A stretch of 53,324 nt of DNA, taken from Pectobacterium versatile. Its GTDB lineage: Bacteria > Pseudomonadota > Gammaproteobacteria > Enterobacterales > Enterobacteriaceae. Both the position numbers and the translations under genes were made by a program. Shown here in pieces: positions 28,493 through 39,448 of this stretch. Location: the NCBI RefSeq assembly GCF_020166435.1, contig NZ_JAINZP010000028.1, positions 1 to 53,324 of the forward strand. Reading direction: 5' to 3'. The stretch's first letter is position 1. Each line of letters starts with the position of its first letter. The notes under the pieces were generated by a model that was not told where the DNA came from, did no database searches, and saw nothing but the letters and a program-made list of their open reading frames with translations.

Positions 28493-28520
28493 AGACATGT
28501 GGCGATATGCCAGTCTTTAT
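28489..28520 (+). terminator. Hairpin directly after outG
   Basis: ATAAAGAC (28489-28496) pairs with GTCTTTAT (28513-28520), and TGGC (28500-28503) with GCCA (28509-28512), giving a 12-pair stem with a three-base bulge that starts inside the outG stop region. Such a structure after a major pseudopilin gene could stabilise the upstream message or cause partial termination, which would explain unequal pilin amounts. Confidence 0.6.
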
Positions 28521-28611
28521 AGATGATGCTGGCTGTTGTGGATGACAGCGGTGGATGATTGCTGTGGGTAGTTGCTATCGATGGCGGCGGGAAAAGGACG
28601 GCAAAAGCGCA

Positions 28612-29174
28612 ATGAAGCGGTTAACGAGGAAGCAGCAGGGGTTCACCCTGCTGGAAATGATGCTAGTCGTGTTACTGGCGGGCATCGCGGCTAGCATGGT
28701 CGTCATGGCGTTTCCTCCCGAGCGCCAGAATGACAGCGCCTGGCAGTTGGCTCGTTTTCAGGCGCAACTGGAGTTTGCCGCTGAAAGCAGTCAGGTTAAT
28801 GAATACATGTTGGGTGTTCGTATCCATCCCGATCGCTGGCAGTTTTATCAACTCCAGCGACCCGCTGCATCGGAAGGGACGCCGATCCCAAGCGGCGATC
28901 GCTGGCAGGGTTACAAGTGGCAGCCGTGGCAACCGCATCGGGTGAGCGCATCGGCATCGCTGCCCGAGGCATTACGACTTGAGTTACTGCAAGCCGATGG
29001 GAAAAAAGTGGATAAAACGCAGAGTGGTGACGATCCCGATATCCTGATTTTGCCCGGTGGCGAAATCACGCCTTTCCGTCTGCTCGTCAAGTCTGAAAAC
29101 AAAGCGCTCTCGAATTGGCTCCAGGTGGATAGTAACGGACGGTTTGTGACGTCGATGAGTCAGGGTAAGAAACG

Positions 29175-29178
<4 letters not shown>
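28612..29178 (+). CDS. outH: OutH, minor pseudopilin
   Basis: A 188-residue minor pseudopilin of the GspH type, with leader KQQG cut before FTLLEMMLVVLLAGIAASMV. The start at 28612 (MKRLTRKQQG) gives a normal short leader; in-frame codons upstream would produce an unusual long one. It has Glu5 and an H-type C-terminal beta domain. The OutH stop overlaps the outI start (ATGA). Confidence 0.9.
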
Positions 29179-31169
<1,991 letters not shown>

Positions 31170-31173
<4 letters not shown>

Positions 31174-32447
31174 AAATAGCGGGAAAATGGAAGCGAAAAG
31201 CCGCAAAAACCCCATTAAATCGAGGAACGATCGCTCGGCATCCGTGCCTCATTGTTCGTCTTCCGGTAGAAGAACAGGGAGAGATCGAATGGCAGGTGCG
31301 TTCATACAATGGGGAAAGTTTACTGAGTCAGGGGCGCGGTAGCATAGAGCAGGTTCGTCAGGCACTGGCAGCCTATCCGTCCGTGGCATTTACCCGCGTT
31401 CTGGTTCCGGCCACTGACGTAACGTTTTATACCCTGACGTTGCCCCGACAGGCGCGGCGTCAACTGACGCAAGTTGTGCCGTTTATGCTGGAAGACCAAC
31501 TGGCGACGGAAATTGAAAAGCTGCATTTTGCCGTGCTGGAAATTCATGGCGACGACGGCACGGTTGCCGTGGTGGAAAAAAACCGGATGCAGCGTTGGCT
31601 GGCACAGTGCGATGCGCTGGAGCTCAGCGTCGATATGTTATTGCCCGATGCCCGCGTATTGCCGAAACATCAAGATGGCTGGAGTGCGTTGCAGCATGAT
31701 GACATGTGGCTGTTTCGCCAGCCGACGGGTCATGCCATGGCGGCGGAGTCCTCTTGGTGCGGTGATCTGCTGAAAGCCTCTATGCCGCTGCCTGCGATAT
31801 ACAGCTACAGCGCGTCATCGGTTGGCGGTGAGCTAGCGCAATACGAATGGCAGGAAGAGGGCGAGTGGAAGGTACAGCCGGAAACAGATCTCTTCACGCT
31901 GGCGGCAACGGCGCAGCTACCTGCTTCGGCCGATCTGCGGCAAGGCGATTATGCGCCGGAGAAAGCCTGGCAAAACACCCTGCTGCCGTGGCGTGGCGTC
32001 GGGATCGCGTTTGCCTGTTACCTCTTGCTGGTTGTGGCGGATGCTGGCTGGGCGCACTACCAGCTTTATCAACAGTCTGAGCATTGGCGGCAGGAAAGCG
32101 TGCGCACCTATCAGCAGATTTTCCCTTCCGAAACGAATGTCGTTAACCCGCGCGCGCAGATGCAGCAGCACCTGCAACGTACGGCAGCCGGAGGCGCAGG
32201 GAAAGCGCTGCTGGATCAATTGAACCCCTTACAGCAGCTCATGACACAGAATAGCGCGATCAAAATTCAGTCGCTGTCTTACGACGGCGCTGCGGGCGAA
32301 TTCCGGCTGGCGTTGCAGGGCACGTCATATCAGGAACTCGAGCAGTTTCAGCAGCAGGCTGCCGCTTATTATCAGGTACAGGCGGGAGAGATGCGGCAGG
32401 AAAACGATCGGGTTGAAGGCCGGTTAACATTAAGGAGCCAGCAATGA
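31170..32447 (+). CDS. outL: OutL, inner-membrane linker of the secretion ATPase
   Basis: A 425-residue GspL. The cytoplasmic actin-like domain (about residues 20-260; LIVRLPVEEQGEIEWQVRS, FMLEDQLA) binds OutE. One membrane helix lies near residues 272-292 (VGIAFACYLLLVVADAGWAH), followed by a periplasmic ferredoxin-like domain (AIKIQSLSYDGAAGEFRLALQG). It transmits ATPase work to the platform with OutM. Overlaps outK and outM by four bases each. Confidence 0.92.
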
Positions 32448-32938
32448 ATGAATTACGGCAACGCTGGCAGGCGATGAGCCCGCGTGAGCGCCAGCTTATG
32501 GTGGTGTGTGCGGCGGTGCTTCTGCTCTGTGTGGTGTATTACGCTATCCTCCAGCCGTGGCAGGAGCGGGAAGATCTGTGGGAGCGCACCATTTCCCGCG
32601 AGCAGCAGACCGTCAACTGGATGCAGAAGCAAGCTTCATTGATTCCGCAGGGAAATCAGGCGCCGGGGGACAATAGTCAGCGAGACGTCAGTCTGCCGAT
32701 TTTGATTTCACAAAGTACCAAGCGTTACGGACTAAACGTTGTGCGTTTGCAGCCACAGGGCAGCCAGGCATCGGTGACGCTGGGGCAAAGTGATTTTAAT
32801 AGTCTGCTGCGTTGGCTTGGCGAATTGGAACAGAAAAACGGCGTGAAAGTGATGTCGCTGGATGTGAATGCCGTCGAGCAAAGCCCCGGAATGGTGGATG
32901 TCACCAGACTGATGCTGGAACGGGCGGATGAAGCTTAA
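32444..32938 (+). CDS. outM: OutM, inner-membrane platform protein
   Basis: A 164-residue GspM. A short cytoplasmic N-terminus with SPRERQL is followed by one membrane helix (about residues 19-37, LMVVCAAVLLLCVVYYAIL) and a periplasmic ferredoxin-like domain. It partners OutL. Overlaps outL by four bases, and outN begins 11 bases before its end. Confidence 0.92.
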   Translation: MNELRQRWQAMSPRERQLMVVCAAVLLLCVVYYAILQPWQEREDLWERTISREQQTVNWMQKQASLIPQGNQAPGDNSQRDVSLPILISQSTKRYGLNVVRLQPQGSQASVTLGQSDFNSLLRWLGELEQKNGVKVMSLDVNAVEQSPGMVDVTRLMLERADEA

Positions 32939-33674
32939 GTCCGGTATCGGCGCAGGTATCGCTCTGGTTCTGGCCTATGGGCTGTTCCTTGCGTGCTATG
33001 CGCCTGCCCGTCTGCTTACGGCTGTGCCGCTGCCCGCAGGAATGGTGGTCGCAGAGGCCGCCGGAACGTTATGGCAGGGGAGCCTGCAACGGTTTAGCTG
33101 GCGCGCGTTAATGCTGGACGATGTGCACTGGAACATCACGTTCTCGGATTTTATGCCCGCGCTGGAAATTGCGTTTAAAAACCCAGAAGGCATTGCAGGC
33201 CGTGGGATCATTCGCGGTTGGCAGCAGCCGCAGTTTTATCAATGGCAGCTTTCTGTACCGGCGGGCTATTTATTCAGCCATATGCGTTTTATTGTGCCAA
33301 TCGGGGCAGAAGGAAACGTACAGCTCAATCTACAAGAGGCGACGGTGGACCGTTCGGGCTGCCAATCGCTGGATGCCAACGTAACCTGGCCGGGTGCACG
33401 GGTGAAAACGCCGCTGGGTGGACTGGTACTCGCTACGCCTCAGGCCACGTTACGCTGCCAGCAAGGCGCGCTAGAAGCGAGCCTGCGGCAGACCTCCTCA
33501 CATCTGCAATTGTCTGGCAAAGGCAGCATCACCCCGAAAGGCGAATATCGTTTTACGGGGCAGCTTAGCAGCGGAAATGACTTACCCGCGACGATGAAAA
33601 AACTGCTGGCAACCACCGGTAAAGCCGATGAACAGGGTGCCAGAACGCTGAATTTTCAGGGGCGCTTGCTGTAA
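32928..33674 (+). CDS. outN: OutN, type II secretion protein N
   Basis: A 248-residue GspN with one N-terminal membrane segment (about residues 5-24, GIGAGIALVLAYGLFLACYA) and a periplasmic beta-rich domain (VVAEAAGTLWQGSLQRFSWR). GspN is found in only some systems and its mechanical role is not firmly known; in several it is dispensable. It overlaps outM by 11 bases. Confidence 0.9.
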   Translation: MKLKSGIGAGIALVLAYGLFLACYAPARLLTAVPLPAGMVVAEAAGTLWQGSLQRFSWRALMLDDVHWNITFSDFMPALEIAFKNPEGIAGRGIIRGWQQPQFYQWQLSVPAGYLFSHMRFIVPIGAEGNVQLNLQEATVDRSGCQSLDANVTWPGARVKTPLGGLVLATPQATLRCQQGALEASLRQTSSHLQLSGKGSITPKGEYRFTGQLSSGNDLPATMKKLLATTGKADEQGARTLNFQGRLL

Positions 33675-33763
33675 TAGCGGTCAGCGCTGTCGGTGCCGCG
33701 TAGTCGAGCGCAAAAATAAACCGCTCATTCATACCGTTTCTTTATCAACAATCAGGGACTAAC

Positions 33764-34609
33764 GTGGACGATTTAAGGGAATTCGCACAGCTGTTTCCGG
33801 CGTGGTGGTTTGGGGCGCTGGGCGTGTTGGGGTTGATTGTTGGCAGTTTTCTGAACGTGGTGATTTACCGCTTGCCGATTATGCTGGAGCGTCGCTGGCG
33901 GCAGGACATCGAGCTTGAAACGGGCGTGGCCGATTCCGATCCTGATACGCGCTACAACCTGTGGTGGCCGCCTTCGTCTTGCCCGCACTGCCAGCAGGCT
34001 ATTGCGGTAAAAGATAATATCCCGCTATTCAGCTGGCTGTGGCTGCGCGGCCGCTCCCGCTGCTGCCATCAATCGGTCTCTGTGCAATATCCGTTAGTGG
34101 AAGTCATCACCATGCTGGCTTTTCTGGCGGCAGGTTTGCTCTGGTTGCCCGGTATGGCGCTGTGGGGGGCGTTGATCCTGCTGTCCTTCCTGTTGGTGCT
34201 GACCGTTATTGATATAAAAACGCTGCTGCTGCCGGATGTGCTTACGCTGTCGCTTCTGTGGATGGGGTTGCTGTTTAATCTGTCGGGGACATTTGTCTCA
34301 TTGAATGATGCCGTAGTCGGCGCGATGGCCGGTTATTTATCTCTGTGGCTACTTTATTGGGCATTCAAATACGCAACGGGCAAAGAAGCGCTGGGGTACG
34401 GTGATTTTAAGTTGCTGGCTGCGCTGGGGGCTTGGCTTGGCTGGCAGGCATTGCCCAATCTGGTTTTGGTGGCGGCGCTGAGTGGGCTGGTCGTGACTCT
34501 CATCTGGCGCGGGTTGCGTAAAGAGGATACGGCTAAACCGCTGGCCTTTGGCCCCTGGCTGGCAATCGGCGGGGTGTTCGGCGTGATAATGAACGGATTC
34601 AATCTGTAG
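33764..34609 (+). CDS. outO: OutO, prepilin peptidase and methyltransferase
   Basis: A 281-residue polytopic aspartyl protease that cuts and methylates pseudopilins OutG-OutK. It starts with GTG behind AGGGA. The two catalytic aspartates are in LTVIDIKTLLLPD and GYGDFKLLAALGAWLGW. The cytoplasmic loop after helix one has CPHC; the second cysteine pair, usually CxxC, reads RSRCCHQ here, with the cysteines adjacent. It is the last out gene, 89 bases after outN, and is followed by a terminator. The enzyme may also process type IV pilins. Confidence 0.93.
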   Translation: MDDLREFAQLFPAWWFGALGVLGLIVGSFLNVVIYRLPIMLERRWRQDIELETGVADSDPDTRYNLWWPPSSCPHCQQAIAVKDNIPLFSWLWLRGRSRCCHQSVSVQYPLVEVITMLAFLAAGLLWLPGMALWGALILLSFLLVLTVIDIKTLLLPDVLTLSLLWMGLLFNLSGTFVSLNDAVVGAMAGYLSLWLLYWAFKYATGKEALGYGDFKLLAALGAWLGWQALPNLVLVAALSGLVVTLIWRGLRKEDTAKPLAFGPWLAIGGVFGVIMNGFNL

Positions 34610-35088
34610 AGAATGGCAAAGGCAATACGAATTATCGGCTGAATAACCGTCGGCTGAACATAGATCGGCAGGCATAAAAATAGGCTGAGGGTATAAATAC
34701 CATCAGCCTTTTTTATCTTTATCTGTGTGTGCCCTTCAATGGATAAATCTTTGCCGGGCAAATGACAGGTTATTCTACCATCAGCATAAAGGTACTCACC
34801 CAAACGACTAAACAGAATGAGATACCCATAAAAAAATACTTCACCGATTTATTCTCCAGCAGAAACCACGCCAGCAACGATCCCGATTGTGCGTTTTATT
34901 ATGGAAGGAAATAATTACGCTGCCGGTGATGTCACCGAAGGGTAATCTTTCCCGTTGTCATCACCAGAGTCACACCAGTTATGACGGGATCGGCGCTAAA
35001 TCTACGCCCAGTGAGGGGGGGAATTCAAGGGGTCCAGAAACTATATTTTCAAAATAGCATTAAAAAGCGTTGAGCCGTTTCAGAGGCT
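34610..35088. other. Intergenic region after the out cluster
   Basis: About 480 bases with no supported gene. It contains the out terminator, then an A- and T-rich part with no clear structure. Long frames here on the minus strand only run antisense into outO. Confidence 0.45.
34682..34714 (+). terminator. Intrinsic terminator of the out operon
   Basis: AGGCTGAGGGTAT and ATACCATCAGCCT form a 13-base stem with one mismatch around a tiny loop, followed by TTTTTT. It lies about 70 bases after the outO stop. Confidence 0.8.
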
Positions 35089-35135
35089 AAAAAAAACGGG
35101 GAGATACGAGTAAAAATAGCCCCTCAATCTCCCCG
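35089..35135 (-). terminator. Intrinsic terminator of the flavin monooxygenase gene
   Basis: On the minus strand CGGGGAGAT, a 21-base loop, ATCTCCCCG and eight T residues (the A-run at 35089-35096). It lies about 65 bases past the stop of the leftward gene. Confidence 0.75.
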
Positions 35136-35200
35136 ATTATTGACGCTGTTATCGTCGGTTTTGCGCCTGCTGGATAGGCTTTCATTTTTAGGCCGTAGGC

Positions 35201-36226
35201 CTAATCCCGCCACCCCATCGCGGGCGCGACATGTTTCAGGATTGATTCGATCACATGCGCATTGTAATCCACGCCCAGCTGGTTCGGCACCGTTAGTAAT
35301 AGCGTATCCGCTTCAGCAATCGCTTCATCCTGTTTTAACTGTTCGATGAGCGCGTCCGGCTCGGCGGCATAGCTGCGGCCGAAAATCGCGCGCGTGTTTT
35401 CATCCAGAAAACCTACCTTGTCACTATCGTTACTGCTTCCGCCGAAATAGGCGCGATCGCGGTGATCCATCAATGCAAAAATACTACGGCTGACGGAGAC
35501 GCGTGGTGCGCGCGTATGACCCGCCTCAGCCCAAGCGGCACGATAGGCACGAATTTGCTGTGCCTGTTGGATATGAAAAGGTTCGCCCGTTTCATCATCT
35601 TTTAACGTGGAGCTTTGCAGGTTCATGCCTAGCTTCGCTGCCCATACTGCCGTGGCATTCGATCCGGCACCCCACCAGATTCGTTCACGTAACCCATCTG
35701 AATAAGGCTCCAGACGCAAAAGTCCCGGTGGATTCGGGAACATGGGCTGTGGATTCGGTTTTGCAAAGCCTTCGCCACGCAGCACATCCAACAGCACTTC
35801 GGTATGACGCCGCGCCATGTCTGCTTCCGATTCCCCTTCTGTCGGCTGGTAGCCAAAGTAGCGCCAGCCATCGATCACCTGTTCTGGCGAGCCACGGCTG
35901 ATGCCGAGCTGCAAGCGTCCGCCAGCGATCAGATCGGCGGCGCCGGCATTTTCAGCCATGTGCAGCGGATTTTCATAGCGCATGTCGATGACGCCGGTGC
36001 CAATCTCAATGCTTTTGGTTTTTGCCCCAATCGCGGCTAGCAGCGGGAAAGGTGACCCCAACTGGCGGGCAAAGTGGTGCACTCTGAAATAGGCGCCGTC
36101 AGCACCCAGCTCTTCAGCGGCAACGGCAAGGTCGATAGATTGCAGTAATGCGTCAGCCGCTGAACGTGTGCCAGACTGCTGTGACGGTGACCAGTGGCCG
36201 AATGATAAAAAGCCGATTTTCTTCAT
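35201..36226 (-). CDS. Luciferase-like (LLM class) flavin-dependent oxidoreductase
   Basis: A 341-residue bacterial-luciferase-fold monooxygenase, starting MKKIGFLSFGHWSPS at 36226 with AGGA upstream; the frame reaches nine codons further but without such a site. It has the family features: DLAVAAEELGADGAYFRVHHFARQ near the N-terminus, IEIGTGVIDMRYENP, ISRGSPEQV, a GAGSN segment, and LLLTVPNQLGVD at the end. Such enzymes use FMNH2 supplied by a reductase to oxidise an unknown substrate. No flavin reductase is next to it. It is monocistronic with its own terminator. Confidence 0.88.
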   Translation of the reverse strand: MKKIGFLSFGHWSPSQQSGTRSAADALLQSIDLAVAAEELGADGAYFRVHHFARQLGSPFPLLAAIGAKTKSIEIGTGVIDMRYENPLHMAENAGAADLIAGGRLQLGISRGSPEQVIDGWRYFGYQPTEGESEADMARRHTEVLLDVLRGEGFAKPNPQPMFPNPPGLLRLEPYSDGLRERIWWGAGSNATAVWAAKLGMNLQSSTLKDDETGEPFHIQQAQQIRAYRAAWAEAGHTRAPRVSVSRSIFALMDHRDRAYFGGSSNDSDKVGFLDENTRAIFGRSYAAEPDALIEQLKQDEAIAEADTLLLTVPNQLGVDYNAHVIESILKHVAPAMGWRD

Positions 36227-36577
36227 AGGGTATTTATCCTTATATTCAGGCAAAAATTTAGTACATTCGCCCTGTACAGCAAAGTGCTACAGATTCAGTA
36301 ATAGAATCACTCTACGTGATTAATACTGAGAATAAATATGATTTTTTTAACGTAATAATTCAGTTTATCTGACTAATCGTTCGCAGAATAAATATCCGGT
36401 TGAGCTGGTGATTTTTTGATTTTCTCTCGTAATAAACCGTCTGTTATTTAGGTAAAAGCACTACCCACGCTTATCTACCCCAAAATCGGTATCCAAATAT
36501 TATTATGAGCGAGATCAGTATTTTCTTTGTCGCTAACGCTGTATCATTTTATATATAGCGAAAATCAGGATACCAAC
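36227..36577. promoter_or_regulatory. Divergent promoter region of monooxygenase and ABC operon
   Basis: About 350 AT-rich bases between the two divergent genes. The notable element is the ModE-like palindrome at 36537-36560. Leader of the ABC operon ends with CAGGA seven bases before the ATG. Confidence 0.5.
36537..36560. promoter_or_regulatory. ModE-like operator (Mo-box)
   Basis: CGCTGTAT, eight bases, ATATAGCG: the arms are inverted repeats apart from one base. This is the same size and layout as the E. coli modA operator, where eight-base arms also flank an eight-base spacer, and the right arm matches the TATATAGCG form of the Mo-box consensus. It is 17 bases upstream of the first ABC gene, where molybdate-loaded ModE would block transcription. 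Confidence 0.6.
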
Positions 36578-37642
36578 ATGATAAAGAAATTTGGCTACAC
36601 GCTGTGGATTGCCGGGCTGTTTTTAGTGTTTTCCAATGCCTGGGCGGCGCGTCAGGTGACCGACCAACTCGGGCGCAATGTAACGATTCCCGACCACGTT
36701 AATCGCGTGGTGGTGTTGCAGCATCAAACCTTAAATCTGCTGGTGCAATTGGATGCACAAGAGAGCGTCGTGGGGGTGCTTTCCAGTTGGAAGAAACAGT
36801 TGGGCGAGCATTATGTGCGGCTGGCTCCGCGTCTGGTGGATTTGCCAATGCCGGGCGATCTCACGCAGGTCAATATTGAAAGCCTGCTGAAGCTGTCGCC
36901 GCAGGTGGTTTTTGTCGCTAACTATGCGCCGCCGGAAATGATTGCGCAGATTGAGCGGACAGGCATTCCGGTCGTGGCGATCTCGCTGCGTCAGGATCAG
37001 CCGGGAGAAGCCGACAAAATCAATCCTACGATGAGTGATGAAAACACGGCGTATAACGAAGGGCTTAAGGCAGGGATTCGGCTGATTGGTGACGTCGTTG
37101 AGCGTCAAAAACAGGCGGAAGCGCTGATCGACTATACATTTACGCAGCGGCAAAACGTGAGTGCGCGTCTGGAGTCGATTCCAGAAGAAAAGCGAATCCG
37201 CGTGTATATGGCTAACCCAGACCTGACAACCTACGGTTCAGGGAAATATACCGGTCTGATGATGTCACACGCAGGGGCGCTGAATGTGGCGGCAGCTTCG
37301 ATAAAAGGCTTTAGACAGGTATCGATTGAAAATGTGCTTGCCTGGAACCCACAGGTGATTTTCGTGCAGGATCGCTACCCGGATGTTGTGACGCAGATCG
37401 TCAACGATCCGGCCTGGCAGGCGATTGATGCGGTGAAACAGCATCGCGTGTATCTGATGCCGGAATACGCCAAAGCCTGGGGTTACCCGATGCCGGAAGC
37501 GTTAGCGATTGGTGAACTGTGGATGGCGAAAAAGCTATACCCTGAACGCTTCGCCGATATCGATATGCAAAAAGCGGCCGATGCGTATTACCAACGCTTT
37601 TACCGTATGGACTATCGTGCGGATGCCTCTGCGGCACAATGA
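36578..37642 (+). CDS. Periplasmic metal-binding protein of a FecCD-type ABC importer
   Basis: A 354-residue class III (BtuF/MolA-like) binding protein. The start at 36578 (MIKKFGYTLWIAGLFLVFSNAWA) gives a clean Sec signal peptide, and CAGGA is seven bases upstream. The mature part has the two lobes joined by a long helix: VTDQLGRNVTIPDHVNRVVVL, then VLAWNPQVIFVQDRYPD. Proteins of this type carry iron siderophores, haem, cobalamin or, in MolA, molybdate and tungstate. The operator in the leader and the ModA-like fourth gene favour an oxyanion. It overlaps the permease gene by four bases. Confidence 0.88.
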   Translation: MIKKFGYTLWIAGLFLVFSNAWAARQVTDQLGRNVTIPDHVNRVVVLQHQTLNLLVQLDAQESVVGVLSSWKKQLGEHYVRLAPRLVDLPMPGDLTQVNIESLLKLSPQVVFVANYAPPEMIAQIERTGIPVVAISLRQDQPGEADKINPTMSDENTAYNEGLKAGIRLIGDVVERQKQAEALIDYTFTQRQNVSARLESIPEEKRIRVYMANPDLTTYGSGKYTGLMMSHAGALNVAAASIKGFRQVSIENVLAWNPQVIFVQDRYPDVVTQIVNDPAWQAIDAVKQHRVYLMPEYAKAWGYPMPEALAIGELWMAKKLYPERFADIDMQKAADAYYQRFYRMDYRADASAAQ

Positions 37643-38676
37643 GTTATCGCACCTACCGGATCACGCTGCTGACGGTGGTGGTGTCCACGCTGTTAATTGC
37701 CGTGTGCTCATTGGGGATAGGGCGTTTTAGCTTATCCCCGTGGCGCATCATCCAGATCCTTATCGAGCCGCTGTCTGGCAACGATCTGCTGTTCGGAAAA
37801 GCCCCCTTGCTTGGCGATATTGAACGGCAAGTGGTGTGGAGTGTGCGCTTACCCCGCGTGTTATTAGCCTGGTGTGCGGGCGCGGCGCTGGCGCTGAGCG
37901 GGGCTACGCTGCAAGGCGTTTTCCGTAACCCGCTGGTCGATCCGCATATCATCGGTGTTTCTGCTGGCGCGGCCTTCGGCGGCACGTTGGCGATTCTATT
38001 AAGCTGGACGCCGCTGCTTTTGCTGCTGTCTGCGTTTACGTTCGGCATGCTGGCGCTCTTGCTGATTTTCATGATGGCTGCCGCATTTGGTAAACAGAAC
38101 GTGCTGATCCTGATTCTGGCGGGCGTCATCCTCAGTGGCTTCTTCGGTGCGTTGGTCAGCCTGATGCAATATCTGGCGGATACCGAAGAGAAGTTGCCGA
38201 GTATCGTTTTCTGGCTGTTGGGCAGCTTTGCTACCGCACACTGGAACTCGCTGATGACCATGGCGGTGCCGCTAGGCCTTGCAGGCGGACTACTGCTGCG
38301 GCTGCGTTGGCACATCAACGTGTTGTCGATGGGTGAGCAGGACGCGCGTGCGCTGGGTGTCGCTGTACAGCCCTTGCGCTGGCTGATTTTGAGTTTGTGT
38401 GCTGCGATAGTCGCCGCTCAGGTGGCGGTCAGCGGCAGTATTGGCTGGATTGGGTTGGTGATTCCTCATGTCGCACGCATGCTGGTGGGGGCCGATCATC
38501 GTCGCCTGCTGCCAGTGTCGCTGTGGTTGGGTGGGGGATTTATGGTGCTGGTGGACGATCTGGCGCGCAATCTCACTGAGGCGGAGATTCCGCTGGGCAT
38601 TCTGACCGCGCTACTTGGCGCACCGCTTTTTGCCGTGCTGTTGTATAAAACACAGCGACAGGGTAGAGGACGCTAG
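37639..38676 (+). CDS. FecCD-family ABC permease
   Basis: A 345-residue inner-membrane permease with about ten hydrophobic helices. Family motifs are VWSVRLPRVLLAWCAGAALALSGATLQGVFRNPLVDPHIIGVSAGA (broken into shorter pieces in the sequence) and GWIGLVIPHVARMLVGADHRRLLP. The dimer forms the translocation path, like BtuC or MolB. The ATG overlaps the stop of the binding-protein gene. Confidence 0.92.
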   Translation: MSYRTYRITLLTVVVSTLLIAVCSLGIGRFSLSPWRIIQILIEPLSGNDLLFGKAPLLGDIERQVVWSVRLPRVLLAWCAGAALALSGATLQGVFRNPLVDPHIIGVSAGAAFGGTLAILLSWTPLLLLLSAFTFGMLALLLIFMMAAAFGKQNVLILILAGVILSGFFGALVSLMQYLADTEEKLPSIVFWLLGSFATAHWNSLMTMAVPLGLAGGLLLRLRWHINVLSMGEQDARALGVAVQPLRWLILSLCAAIVAAQVAVSGSIGWIGLVIPHVARMLVGADHRRLLPVSLWLGGGFMVLVDDLARNLTEAEIPLGILTALLGAPLFAVLLYKTQRQGRGR

Positions 38677-38677
38677 C

Positions 38678-39448
38678 ATGCCGACCATCAGGCTATCAAC
38701 GAAAGAACTGGTGTACGGCTACCCGCGGGGACAGGGCTTTTTTTCACCGCTGAATTTGCGCTGTCAGGAAGGGGAAATTACGGCGATTCTGGGCGCGAAC
38801 GGCAGAGGGAAAACGACGCTTTTGAATACGCTGATGGGGCATTTGTCGCCGCTTTCCGGGACGATCCAGCGCGATGGACACATTGGCTTTGTGCCGCAGA
38901 TATTTACGCCGCCGTTTTCTTATAGCGTTCTGGATATAGTGCTGATGGGGCGTGCGGCGCGTGTCCGGCTGTTCGCCATGCCTTCTGCGCATGACATCAC
39001 CGTGGCTCAGAATGCACTGACCATGCTGGGAATCGCATCCCTTGCTGAATGTGAATTTAGTGCGTTGTCCGGCGGGCAGCGACAGCTCGTGCTAATCGCG
39101 CGTGCGTTGGCCTCGGAGTGTCAGGTGTTGATTCTGGACGAACCGACGGCGGCGCTTGATGTGCAAAACCAGGCGCAGGTGCTGCGGTTATTGAAGCATC
39201 TGGCTAAAACGCAGCACTTGAGCATTCTTCTGACCACGCACGATCCCTCTCACGCGCTGGCCATTGCCGATCGAGCGCTGCTTCTGATGGATAATCAGCA
39301 CTATCTTTATGGCCTCTGTGATGAGGTTGTGACGGAGGATAACCTGTCGCGGTTATACGGCATTCCGATGCGGCAGGTCTGCGTGGACATCGCGCCGCAG
39401 CCGTATTATGCGCTGATACCGATATTGACTATGACGGAGCCACTATGA
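38678..39448 (+). CDS. ABC transporter ATP-binding protein
   Basis: A 256-residue ATPase. Start at 38678 (MPTIRLSTKELVYGYP), two bases after the permease stop and seven bases after AGAGGA. Walker A is LGANGRGKTT, the Q-loop FVPQIF, the signature LSGGQRQLVLIARAL, Walker B VLILDEPTAALD and switch TTHDPSHAL. It resembles FepC/BtuD/MolC proteins. The residue after Asn-Gly in Walker A is Arg instead of the common Ser, which is tolerated. Confidence 0.92.
   Translation: MPTIRLSTKELVYGYPRGQGFFSPLNLRCQEGEITAILGANGRGKTTLLNTLMGHLSPLSGTIQRDGHIGFVPQIFTPPFSYSVLDIVLMGRAARVRLFAMPSAHDITVAQNALTMLGIASLAECEFSALSGGQRQLVLIARALASECQVLILDEPTAALDVQNQAQVLRLLKHLAKTQHLSILLTTHDPSHALAIADRALLLMDNQHYLYGLCDEVVTEDNLSRLYGIPMRQVCVDIAPQPYYALIPILTMTEPL

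Noticed and set aside
27857-28498. A 213-codon minus-strand frame across outF and outG
   Set aside because: Opposite to two well-supported genes, with no start signal.
34354-34803. A 149-codon minus-strand frame at the end of outO
   Set aside because: It runs through the out terminator and antisense to outO; no family match.
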